Of a DNA stretch of 64,000 nt, positions 48,291-58,450 are shown piece by piece (the stretch's first letter is position 1; each line of letters begins with the position of its first letter). A program made the translations under genes and the position numbers. This stretch comes from Odobenus rosmarus divergens (taxonomy: Eukaryota > Chordata > Mammalia > Carnivora > Odobenidae), in NCBI RefSeq assembly GCF_000321225.1, contig NW_004450561.1, positions 1,619,725 to 1,683,724 on the forward strand. The letters run 5' to 3'. The notes beneath the pieces were generated by a model. It was not told the DNA's origin, made no database searches, and was given only the letters and a program-made list of their open reading frames with translations.

Positions 48291-48404
48291 ATTTCAGGAA
48301 GGTTTTCTGGGATTTTTTTTGACGTGGGAGAAACACATTTTTTCTTTGCAAATCAAAAAATTTCCAGGTTTTGTCATTTTTATCCATCTTATCTTTGGGT
48401 ACAA

Positions 48405-48813
48405 TTGCTACCACCTTGGACCTTTGGAGTGACTCTTCCTTCTTCCTGGAACATCCTTCCCCGTATCCACTCAGTTGTTCATGTATTTTCTCAAACTTCT
48501 CCTCCTCAGTGAAGCCTACACTGACTGTGCTATTTAGAATTGCAAAGTCTCCACCCCTGGTAGTTCTGCTTTCCCTTACTCTGCCTTAATATTCAAGCCC
48601 TATCCCATCTTTTAACATGCTGTGCAGTATAGTATTTCAGCTTTTAATTAATCTTCGTGTTTACTACCTGTGCCTCCTCACTAGAATGCAAGTTCCTCAC
48701 TGGCTGGGATTTTTGTGTCTTTGGTTTCAATTACGGATACCTAATACTTAGAGCAGCGCCTGGCACATAGTAGGTACGCAAATATTTTGTTGAATGAATG
48801 AAAGAATGAGTAC
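48405..48813 (+). mobile_element. L2 LINE 3' end
   Basis: Clear L2 tail order: 'tcctcagtgaagcctacact', 'tatttagaattgcaaagtct', 'gcctcctcactagaatgcaa', 'agcgcctggcacatagtagg', and the terminal TTGAATGAATGAAAGAATGA. Two overlapping frames here (48279-48512, 48371-48589) are L2 relic. Confidence 0.9.
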
Positions 48814-48824
48814 ACTTGAATCAT

Positions 48825-48990
48825 CACCTAATAACTAACTGGCTTATAATCTTAGGAAAGTCACTTAAACCTTTTTGAACCTCAGTTTCCTTACCTACAT
48901 TTTGAAGATAATACTGCCTGAGTTTGAGGTTTTTTGGTAAGGATCGAAGGTGACATCCTCGAAAGTACTCAGTACAGTTCTGACACACAT
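48825..48990 (+). mobile_element. MIR SINE
   Basis: Sense MIR: 'ggaaagtcacttaaaccttt', 'gaacctcagtttccttacct', 'gaaagtactcagtacagttc'. It follows the L2 end directly. Confidence 0.82.
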
Positions 48991-49088
48991 ATAGGGAGAG
49001 AAGATGCTTGCCATTCTCTTCCTTTCCTTTCTTCTCTTTTCTCTTCATTATTATTGTCTTCAGTTTCCATTAAAATTATTGAATTGCT

Positions 49089-49289
49089 GGGGCACCTGGG
49101 TGGCTCAGTCTGTTAAGTGACTGATTCGTGATGTCAGCTCAGGTCATGATCTCATGGGTCATGGGATCCAGCCCCCGAGTAGGGCTCCATGCTAAGCGGG
49201 GAGTCTGCTTGGGATTCTCTCTCTCCCTCTCCCTTTGCCCCTCCCCCCTACTCAAGGCCTTTCTCTCTCTAAAATAAATAAATCTTTAA
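49089..49289 (+). mobile_element. Can-SINE (+), left member of a tail-to-tail pair
   Basis: The head is GGGGCACCTGGGTGGCTCAG and the tail is AAATAAATAAATCTTTAAAA. The flank 'aaaattattg' recurs on both sides (about 49072-49081 and 49290-49299). Its poly(A) end faces the poly(T) end of the next SINE about 35 bp away. Confidence 0.93.
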
Positions 49290-49322
49290 AAAATTATTGG
49301 AAGGCTTACTAAATCTTTCATG

Positions 49323-49504
49323 ATTTTTTTTAAAGATTTTTTTATTTATTTGTCAGAGAGAGAGACAGAACACAAGCAGGGGGAGAGGCAGGCAGAGGGA
49401 GAAGCAGGCTCCCCGCCGAGCAAGGAGCCCGATGTGGGGCTCGATCCCAGGACCCTGGGATCATGACCCGAGCCGAAGGCAGATGCTTAACCGACGGAGC
49501 CACC
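49323..49504 (-). mobile_element. Can-SINE (-), head-truncated
   Basis: The tail TTTTTTTTAAAGATTTTTTT and body run through CATGACCCGAGCCGAAGGCA and stop at GAGCCACC, missing the last CAGGCGCCCC. So its RNA 5' end is cut off by about 10 bases. No target duplication is clear. The body is close to consensus. Confidence 0.93.
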
Positions 49505-51290
49505 ATAATGCAAGTTATAAAGCGATTAAAATCTCAAGAATGGCATGGATTACGTGTTATAGACAGAGGAAGGACATGTTGTGGGCAGGGATGAAGATGG
49601 GGAAGGTCCCGTGAGGAAGATGGAAGGAAGCCTGAGAGTAGAAGATAAATGAGTTTATAGGACCTGAATTCAGGCTTCAACCTTGCCAGTCCTTAGCTTC
49701 TCTCAATTTGGTTATACATATGAAAATTGGGGATAATACCTTTCTCAAGTTTGAATTGAGAGTTAAATGAGGTATTTTTTTGTGAAAGCATCTGGTCCTT
49801 GCTGTCACATAGAAGAACTTGAAGAAAATTGGTTGGGTCTGAGGGAACATTTGATCCTTACCGAGGTGAGGAGAGTTTCAACATTTAGAGATGGTGGAAA
49901 TAGAGAAAGACATTATAGATGCAATGAGGTCTGCACAAATGGAGAACATTTTGGGATCATCAGTTTAGCCTTTATGAGAGTCTATAAGAATTCATGAGAA
50001 AAAAAAATAGTCCATTGATTTTAGCCAGAATATGAGATTTCTTCACTGCCATGTGAATGTTTGAAATCATCCACTGGTCAGTGACAAACCTTAAAAGCAT
50101 TTTGGGCACAGAATTAATAAGATGGGAACCAAGCGTTAGTGAGATTGATTAATATGACAGCAAGTGTGTAGGCTTCATTGTAAGAGAAGAGACTCCAGTC
50201 AGTGAGACCAATCCCTACTGGGTGCCTGGCGCTTAACCAATATTTGCTGAATTAATTAAATATTAAAGAATGTATTTGCATTTTGTTAGGGTCACTATTC
50301 ACCATTCTAATTAGTGTCTAGAGACATTATGCACATGATAATGCTTTGCTTACTCTTTCCATCTCTGATGTATGTAATGGGGATGAAGAAAATGGACATT
50401 TCCAGTGACTCTCAGGATTGACGTACTGTCTCCTCTTTGCCTCATTTAAAATGCAGAGATTGAAAGTCAAATTTAAAGGATAGAGAAGATTGCATTAAGT
50501 CATTAAATAAAACGTCCCTTGAGGCCAAAGGTATGACGGGTTGTAAATAGCCATTTGTCAGCAATATGGGATTAACCACCTTAAACCTTTTCCTTTTTTT
50601 TCCCCTAACAAAATGATGGCTCTTGCAAAACTGAGCAGGCTTCTTGTTTGAAGTGATCTTTTGTTGACACTTGTGTGCCCTAGTGGAACTGGCATCCCAA
50701 TTTGTGAGTGGGCGCTCAGCCAACTTGCAAATGGGCATGAGCACAGGCAGCCAGTCTTTGTGGCTGACGTGCATTGATTATGCAGGATGTCAGGCTAGTA
50801 AAGTTGATATGGCCGTCTGTCCTCAGCTTCTGTGCTGGCCACTGAAGGGATGGGCTGTCATGAGTCCAGCTTTCAGCTCAATTAATTCCAAAAAATAAGA
50901 ATTAGCTTCTGCAGTGAATTGTAGCAAATTAATATGCCTAGGAAATCAGAGTAGGTATGCCTCCAAAAGAAAAAAGCAGGATCTTTCTCTTTATGGCTTT
51001 ATCTGTATAAAATGAAAGACACACTTGATAATAATAATAAAAAAATCACCCACCACCCTGGTTTTGTTTTTTAATTTCTCTCCCCCTAGAATGGGTATGG
51101 TTCTAAGAAATGGATGAATTTTACTTACATTTGCCAAGAAAACAGTGAAGTCTAGGACACTGCTATTTCTAAGTCCTCTAACTTCTTTTTTGTTTTTGCT
51201 TTTTAAAAAAATTGTCATTAAAAGAAATAATTTAAAAACATAGATCAAAATTCATGTTCTCAGTGCATTAAGTCAAGTGTTCAAGTGTTC
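49505..51290. other. Unclassified DNA with a candidate conserved non-coding stretch
   Basis: A MIR lies at 49625-49780. From about 50240 to 50960 no transposon is recognised, and AT-rich homeodomain-like words (GAATTAATTAAATATT, CAATTAATTCC) alternate with mixed-composition DNA. The frame at 50442-50774 (110 codons) has no domain I know. The regulatory reading is inference. Confidence 0.3.
49625..49780 (+). mobile_element. MIR SINE
   Basis: Sense MIR outline: 'ggacctgaattcaggcttca', 'ccagtccttagcttctctca', 'atgaaaattggggataatac' and 'gagttaaatgaggtat'. Confidence 0.7.
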
Positions 51291-51420
51291 CGGCACTGGC
51301 GTTTCCTAGAGTGGCTCTCAAAATTTTGAGTCTCTTTGGGTTCTTTTTAAAGAGCCCTGTAGATGAATCCTACTTACCCATTCCAAAATGAGTGACAATG
51401 GTTTTGGGGGGGTTGATGTA

Positions 51421-51594
51421 TTTTTTTTTAAAGATTTTATTTATTTATTTGAGAGAGAGAGAAGAAGCAGTGGGGAGGGGCAGAGGTAGAGAGAGAGAGA
51501 AGCAGACTCTCCGCCTAGCAGGAAGCCTGATCCTGGAGACCATGACCTGAGCTGAAGGCAGATGCTTAACCGACTGAGCCACCCAGGTGCTCCC
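51421..51594 (-). mobile_element. Can-SINE, reverse orientation
   Basis: TTTTTTTTTAAAGATTTTAT, the GA-rich stretch, and CGACTGAGCCACCCAGGTGC at the head. The target duplication GGTTGATGTATT / GGTTTGATGTATT lies on both sides. An internal deletion removes part of the body around 'aggaagcctgatcctggaga'. Confidence 0.93.
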
Positions 51595-51614
51595 AGGGTT
51601 TGATGTATTGAACT

Positions 51615-51740
51615 AACTCCATCAGACTAAACTGCTGAAAGACAGGACTTCTCCCTTTTTCAGGGACATGTCCCTAGGCACTAGCACAAAGCCCAGCATA
51701 TACCTGGTGCTCAGCAAAAAAATAAACCAATGAATGAAAC
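51615..51740 (+). mobile_element. L2 LINE 3' end fragment
   Basis: It contains 'tagcacaaagcccagcatat', 'acctggtgctcagc' and an ending 'aaaccaatgaatgaaa'. Confidence 0.75.
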
Positions 51741-51879
51741 TTATTAGGTTGCATCTGTTTGGAGGGGTTCAGGGGACATAGCAGGAGGAAAGGGGAAGAG
51801 AAATGCAATTCACCGAACTCTTATAATGCACCAAGCCACTGCCAAGCTCTGCATACATACATGGGTATTCCTTGCCTGA

Positions 51880-52095
51880 CTTTTAATTAATAGCTTAGAT
51901 ATCACTGTCTTTCTTCAGCAAGCCTTCCTAATCACTCTGTCTGGGTTATCTGTCCCACTCATATGTTCCCACCTATCTCTCATGGTGCACTGTAATTGCT
52001 CACTGATGGACTATGCCTCCTCACTGGACTGTAAAACCCATGAGGGTAGGCACAGTGTCTTTCTCGTCACCACTGTAGCACTTGGGCCTGTGATA
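51880..52095 (+). mobile_element. L2 LINE fragment
   Basis: It contains 'ttcttcagcaagccttccta', 'cctcctcactggactgtaaa', 'acccatgagggtaggcacag' and 'tgtctttctcgtcaccactg'. Confidence 0.75.
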
Positions 52096-52159
52096 TTGCC
52101 CACTTCATCAGTCTCTTCAGTGGGCTGTTTGGTTTCTATGAGGGAAACATTAAAATTCA

Positions 52160-52290
52160 GGCCAGACAAGTTAGGTTCAGGAAGGTTAAATGACTTACCA
52201 AAGTCAAGATGTATATAAATGGCAGAGCCTGCATTACATCCAGAACTAGCCGCAAAGTCTATTTTTACTTCTATGCAACACTGCTGGGCT
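52160..52290 (-). mobile_element. MIR fragment, reverse orientation
   Basis: Antisense MIR text: 'ggaaggttaaatgacttacc', 'aaagtcaagatgtatataaa', 'tggcagagcctgcattacat'. Confidence 0.65.
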
Positions 52291-54439
52291 ATATTATGAC
52301 ACTGACGATTGTGTGCCTAGAGCCTGTGAAAAGTTCATGCGATGAGAAAAATGTTACTAGAAATATGTTCAGGGAAGCCCATGGATCTGCCACCTGAGAT
52401 ATAGAAGTTTCCAGTCTTATGCTGACCATTTCTAATGTAGTTATGTTGATCCTGTCCCTTGCAACTGCATCCCCAACGCTCTGTGTTTGTTTTCAATATT
52501 TCATTTATAAAAGTAAACTCAGTGCCTGGACAGCTGTGTATATAGGCAAACAATAAGATATCATACATTTCAATTTCAACATGAGCCAGAGGGACTCTTT
52601 ATCAAATCAGGCAAAAAGCCTGACTGGAAAGAAGGGATAAAATTTTATCAAGAGAATGTATTAAAAACAGATGGAATTGGGAAATAGGTACAAGTACAAA
52701 TCATACATAAGGTACCTCTGCTTCCCCTAACTATATTGTGGAAGCGCAGACTACACATTCCTAAAGCCAATCTAAGGACAAAATAAAAGAAAAGTGGACA
52801 AACATCCTCAGGGTAACTGTAAGTTAGTCAGTTAGGTCTTGAAATTTTCAAGTGCTCTCTGTTGCATAGTCAGGGTCTGGGGAGACAGAAACAAAAGTTT
52901 CAGAATTTGTTTATTAGCCTAATAGGAAAAGAAGATAGAGAAATGGCAAGAGAGAAATAGAACACCCTCAGGCTATTATTACTCAGAGCTATGTCTTTAG
53001 TAAGGTGGAAGAAAAGGCAAGGGGAAGTTTAAATTTATGTCTCCTACATATAAGCCCAGATATTTTTCGAAAAGCCTTCAAAGATGCTTGAAACTTCTCC
53101 ATTTTTTATCATCTTGGAATAACTATGGCTTAAAACAAATTCTGAATTTTCAGTACTTTTTTTTGTTTGTTTGATAATGCACAAGACAAGGGATCCAGAC
53201 TGATGAAAATTTTTTTCTTTTTTTCATATAAAGTACTTCTTTTACCTCTGCCTCAAAGAATATTATGGCAGAGAAACAATTTTAAAGATTCTTTAGCCCA
53301 ACACTTTATTTCAAAGATCAGAGGTTTAAACATTTTGCAATATTAAACAACTCTTGCCACCATGCCCCTCTTTCTTGACCTTTAGACAGAGTTTCAGATT
53401 TAACACAATGAACAAAGGCTGTGGTGTTGGTTTAATGACAGAGATGCCACCCCCCTTACCCAACTGGGAGTCCTCCCCAGAGGGTCAAATCCATCAGAGG
53501 TTGGCCAGTTTCCAGCTTCCCTTGGGCTGTGTCCCCACTCAGAGACTTTCTTGCTCTCTTAAGCCACATTGGGATGGCATTATTAGGACACTACTCACAG
53601 GTTTCGACTCCCCAACTTAAACTATGAAATATCTATTTCTCTATCTCCAATAATTATCAGGACACAATAGGAATAGACACATATAGGCAGAATAGGAAAA
53701 CAGAAAAATATAATGCGTAATTTTTTATATTTACAGGGAAGGCATAATGGAAACTGGGTGAGGGGTGTATGGGAACTCTCCATACTATCTTTTCCATTTT
53801 TGGTAAATCTAACACCATTGTAAAAAAAAAAAAATACAGCACATTAAACAAACAAACAAAGGCCACAGCCTGCAGATTTTTTGCTTCCTACATTTTGCCT
53901 GGTCCCTTAAGTGTTTCATTCTAGGTCCAAAGCTGCTTAGCTAACTGAAATACCAAGTTGATACCCACAGGTAGAAAAACCTGTTAGTTCACTTACAGAC
54001 TAAATAAAAACCTCAATCCCTTAGTGCTTAGGGCTACCTTTAGGTAATATTCTGCAGAAAAGAAAAGGAAAAAACTAACAACAAAAAATGGTTGGGTCTT
54101 GTTTGAGTAGCATGGCCCCTGAATATTTCTACCTTAAATCTTGTAGGAAGCATAGATTCCCTGAGGCCAGCATTTATAGTGATTTTTGTACTCTCTGCAG
54201 TTTCCAAGTAGGATGGATTTTATGTGCAATTATGAAGAAGAAAAATTATATTTATACAAGATCATACTTTGTTATTATTATGATTATGACAAAAAATGAA
54301 TGAAATTAGTTTGCATCCTAACAACCACAACAAAAAAAGCAACGAAGAACAAGAAATATGATTTAGAAGAAGGACGAAAAATCATTGTTGTGTTATTTTA
54401 TGTTCAGAAAATAAATACATCAGTGTTTAACATCATGGA
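52291..54439. other. Unclassified DNA
   Basis: No gene and no firm repeat family. A-runs and a short (CAAA)n near 53845-53860 occur. Short frames match nothing known. Confidence 0.4.
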
Positions 54440-55140
54440 GCGGTAGAAAGCAGCTTCAGCTATTTCTCTGGAGGAAAGCGATGAACTATTTGAGGGTAAA
54501 GGGATGCAAACTAAAGAGCACGCTATCTGACACGATCACCCGGATTGCGCGTTTCTGTGGGTTGTGTGCATCGGAGAGGCTTCAGTTTGTTAGTATTTAC
54601 CCATACATTATTCAGCAACAGTATGAGCTCATATCAGAAATACACTTCTAAAAGAAATAATCTGCAATGAGAGCAAGAACCCTTAGCATATTAAATTTAT
54701 AGGACGTGGAGAAGTTAATAACTCATTTTTTATTAAGGCTGGATTTCCCCCCTTTTCTTTGACACAGTGATGTATGCATGCAACTAAATATCATAAACCC
54801 AATATTTGGGTGCATGTGGATGAAAGTAAAAATATTCGGCTATTAATAAAAATTACTTCCTAAGGCATATATTCATGTTCAGTCTGAGCTCTATTCTTTT
54901 AAAAAGAGCATTAAAAAGCAAGGTCCTTGCTGCTCAAGTCACCTTCCCCCCTCTCCCTACTTTGCCTCTCTCAGCTGGAAAGCTACCTCAATTCTCTACT
55001 CTATTTGGGGTGACGAGACCTCCTGATCTTGTGACTAAATGAAAAGCTGGAAAGGTTCTTATTTACTCTTGTACCGAGTCAGCCATTTTACACACATTTG
55101 TATTCACAGTGCTGTTCTCAGTCAGACTAGGCTGCATTCC
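54440..55140. promoter_or_regulatory. Candidate conserved non-coding stretch
   Basis: It has no recognised transposon and a mixed composition, with CpGs in an otherwise CpG-poor setting (cacgatcacccggattgcg near 54532) and AT-rich homeodomain-like words. It leads into the CpG cluster at 55.14 kb. The regulatory role is inference. Confidence 0.25.
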
Positions 55141-55930
55141 ACGCACTGCGTCTCTGGTGCCGGAATCAGGGACTGGTCCTGCAGGCGGGTCCCCGGCCGA
55201 GCTGAGCTCCCCTCACATCCAGCTCTTGCTGGCGAGGCAGCGGGGGGATGCGCCTCACTACCTGGCAGTCCTGCTTTGTGCAGGCTCCCCCCACGCCCCT
55301 TGTCATTTCCATCAAGATGTGAGCGAAGGAGAATACAAAATGGGGCATCTGGGTTACGTTCATAAACACAGCAATGGATGTTTTGAATGGTACACTGGAA
55401 ATGGAAGACACCTGAAATCAGCTTTGGCTAATTACGTAAGGCCCACAGATGAATCGCCTTCCCTGTCTTACAAAAAACTGTTTCCTGTCTCATGTTCTTA
55501 AGAAAGGCATTCGAATTCAGGTTCCATGTGTGGTAGGGGGGATTTCACCCATATAATCTAGGCTTTTGACCACATAAATGCAGGTTTCCAAGAGTGTGTG
55601 TGTTTGCATGAAATCTACCCTGAGACTGCTAAAAGTCCCAGGAGGAGCTGAAGTGGGGATGCTACACGCACCCTCCAAAGGAAAAGCGGTTCTGAAGCAT
55701 TTCCAGTGCAAAGACACATACGTCTTAATAGATTTCAGGCCGTAGGGTACATTATTCTTACGGAAAGATACGGGGGCGGAGAGGGCGGGAATACCACCCC
55801 TCTGCGGCAGTGTTGAGCGCTTGCGGATCTCGGAGAGAGGCGGTATTGCTGGTGCTTACAAGACCTTACACACTCCTGAGCTGTGCTATCTGCTCCCCAG
55901 CCGCGTGGGGGAAAGCTACCTACCTCCCTG
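55140..55930. promoter_or_regulatory. CpG cluster, candidate regulatory region
   Basis: Two CpG-rich sub-blocks (about 55140-55330 with some 11 CpGs, and about 55738-55910 with about a dozen) flank an ordinary segment holding TTACGTAA (55432-55439). No transposon is recognised until the MIR at 55905. The 130-codon frame at 55109-55501 has no recognisable domain, and its second half is the most protein-like stretch, but I cannot support it as an exon. Confidence 0.3.
55432..55439. promoter_or_regulatory. PAR-bZIP palindrome
   Basis: TTACGTAA is the perfect consensus site of the DBP/TEF/HLF/NFIL3 bZIP group. The same bases give a donor-like AC|GTAAGG. One motif alone is weak evidence. Confidence 0.3.
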
Positions 55931-56075
55931 GGCTTCAGTCTCCTCTTCTGTGAAATGAGGATCATAATAGTCCCTAACTCACAGGACTGCTGAGGCGGTT
56001 AAATGACTTTCTCTGAGTAACTTGCTTAGAACTGTGTCTGGCCCATTGTAAGGGCTGTGTAAACAACTGAAGGCT
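55905..56075 (+). mobile_element. MIR SINE
   Basis: Sense MIR: 'ctgggcttcagtctcctctt', 'tgtgaaatgaggatcataat', 'agtccctaactcacaggact' and 'agaactgtgtctggcccatt'. Confidence 0.83.
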
Positions 56076-58207
56076 GTTCCTCATTCTTGGAACAGAAAAA
56101 TGGGCTGATTCACCTCAATCTCTAGCTTCCCAGTAAGGGATCACAGGGTCACCATTCTGCCACCTCAGGACAACAGAGCCAACAAGTTTATCCCTGATTC
56201 TTGGGGACAGGCACATGTAGCTGTGGGGTTCTTGCCTCAAAGGAAATTGGAACGGGATGGAAGATAAGATGCCCAGATAGCACAAGTGGATATCCTCCCA
56301 AACCGGGTGAATATTTAAAAAGGAATCAGAATCTCATACATCACCAGAGGCAAATGGCATGAGAGCTTTAAAAATGTGAGAGCTCAGGCAGAAAATTCCC
56401 TAACTGTGAATGAATATTAGTATCCGCATGACTCGTTTTTAGTTCTTCCTTACGTAGTAATAACCCCGTTTCAATTCTGCTATGGAAAATGCTGTTTCCC
56501 TTAATAGGCGTTAAACCAGCACTAATTCCTGTGGTTTCCTGATCAATAGCAAAACGGAGTACACGCAAATATTTTTTCATGTTGGTTAAAACTCTGTGGA
56601 CTGCAAGATATTTCCCCTCTGATGCTGTTTTTATATTCAGGCCTTCTAGGTATCATAAGAAACAAAATTAAGAGTAATATATGTTCATTTTTAAAATAAG
56701 CCAAACTAAGCTATAAAATTTTAGATGCCTTTGAGTGTACCTCAAAGAATGTGACATCAGCAGTTATATAATTTTATTGCTGATGTTAAGTCTGTGACAA
56801 ACTCTCAGCTACAGTTTGCTCTGGATGTTGGAAAATGAACCTTATGAATTTTAATGCCTTTTACTTTTGACATTGATTTATGTTTTGTACAGCTGTACTT
56901 TTCTATACACTGATATAAATAAGCAGCATCCTTAATAGAACATTTGGAGAATGCCTTGTTCCAAAGTGTTACTTTTTAACATCAGCTGGAGGTTGTTTAA
57001 GTAATAATATTCAAAGTGTGTACACTAATCACAACAATTTGAAGTGATATAAAGATGTCTATAAATGTTTGTGTGTTTGTTTTACAGATTCAAGCTTTTA
57101 GGTATGAAAACAGTGTTCAAATAAAGCTGCTAGAGGTGCTTTCAAACACTGCCAAAAACAAAGATGACAAGATGATAGTCTAGTAGACTTACAGCCAGCA
57201 TCTGACAGTGAGTCATTTAGATATGAGGTGTTTGTGCTCAGTCAAGGGCGAAGTTTGGCCTCGAAGATGGGAGAACAGAGGGCATAAGAAGGGATATTTT
57301 TCTCTACCCTTTCTGTTTATGATTTATGCATCACTGGATGGCATCTTAATTAATTTGACTTTATTCATATAACAGACATTTGGAAACCAGTTCTGTGCGG
57401 GTGTGAGGCACCCAGACAGCACAACCTTCTTTCTTTTACCTCGTGGAAAGAATGTAACTCTTACTGAAGGTAGGAAGGCTTCTTACAAGCCAAATTTTCA
57501 ATACCCTTGTATCTTCCTTTCAGTAGTAGGAGATGCCCTCGAAGAGAAGGGAGGGTCTCCATCACGAGGAGATTTTGGCCCGTGTTGTCCCACTTGTACT
57601 CTGTTATTCAGAGTGACCCAAGAAGGCCCGCAGAAACAGAAGTGTCCATGTGTTGTTAGGAACTATTCACATATTTAGCAGATACGATTTTTACTTCACA
57701 AAATGCAGGGACTAGAAATACCACATTCATTTATTTTGTGAGTTGGTTAATCCCTCTGAGTCTCCACACACCTCACTGGCAGGAAATGAAATTCTGATCA
57801 TTTTTAGGGGAAACCTTTCACTCGTATCAGGGTAATAAAAGAACCTCAGTGGTCTCTTGAATTCCAGAACATTTTGGGGACAGTCTTGAGTGTTCACTTG
57901 GCACCTGCCACCATGAATATATCTGTTATCTAATCGTCATGATCCATGCATTGTAAACTCTTCTAGTGAGATAGAAGTCATGTCATATGCAACTGAATTC
58001 TGTATCCCCAAATTATCTTTTGAAAGGTTAGTTTTCTTTGACATGGTGGGCATTGTGTACATTCTTATGAAAATTTTCTTGCTATTTCTTAACAGCAAAG
58101 AACTAAGGAACTTGGCAGGTTCACAGCCCATATGGCAATTGAGGAGAAGACATCCTGCCCTAGAGACACTTCAGCACCCTCTGCTAGGAAATTGTCTCCA
58201 ATGTGAA
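56076..58207. other. Unclassified DNA
   Basis: No named repeat or gene is recognised. A TTTGTTTTACAG|A acceptor-like sequence near 57088 is followed after 14 bases by a donor-like AG|GTATGA; I do not call an exon. The 168-codon frame starting at 57980 begins here and runs into the MIR at 58.3 kb. Confidence 0.4.
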
Positions 58208-58208
58208 T

Positions 58209-58223
58209 GGCGCCCCCTGGTGG
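58209..58223 (-). promoter_or_regulatory. Near-consensus CTCF binding site
   Basis: The plus strand reads GGCGCCCCCTGGTGG, whose reverse complement CCACCAGGGGGCGCC fits the vertebrate CTCF core (CCACNAGGGGGCGC) at every informative position. On the same strand TGCAGTTG lies a few bases 5' of the core, similar to the CTCF upstream module. So the motif points leftward. It is outside the nearby MIR. Binding was not tested. Confidence 0.62.
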
Positions 58224-58299
58224 TAAACAACTGCATTACCGCATATGGCAGCTCAGTAGAGGTTAGAGATTTCTTTTTTACTTTGTTTTCCTCAGTACT

Positions 58300-58450
58300 A
58301 AAGATGTTAGAATTAGAGAGTCAAAGGGGACTTTATGATTATTTGACAGGAAAACTGAGACCCAATAGGCAAAATGTGTTGTCAAATGTCGTTGGTGAAA
58401 GAAATGGAATTAGGGCCCATATCTTCCTGCTCATTCGCTGCCATTTTCCA
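58300..58450 (-). mobile_element. MIR fragment, reverse orientation
   Basis: Antisense MIR outline: 'tgacaggaaaactgagaccc', 'aataggcaaaatgtgttgtc', 'aaatggaattagggcccata' and 'tcctgctcattcgctgccat'. Confidence 0.62.
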
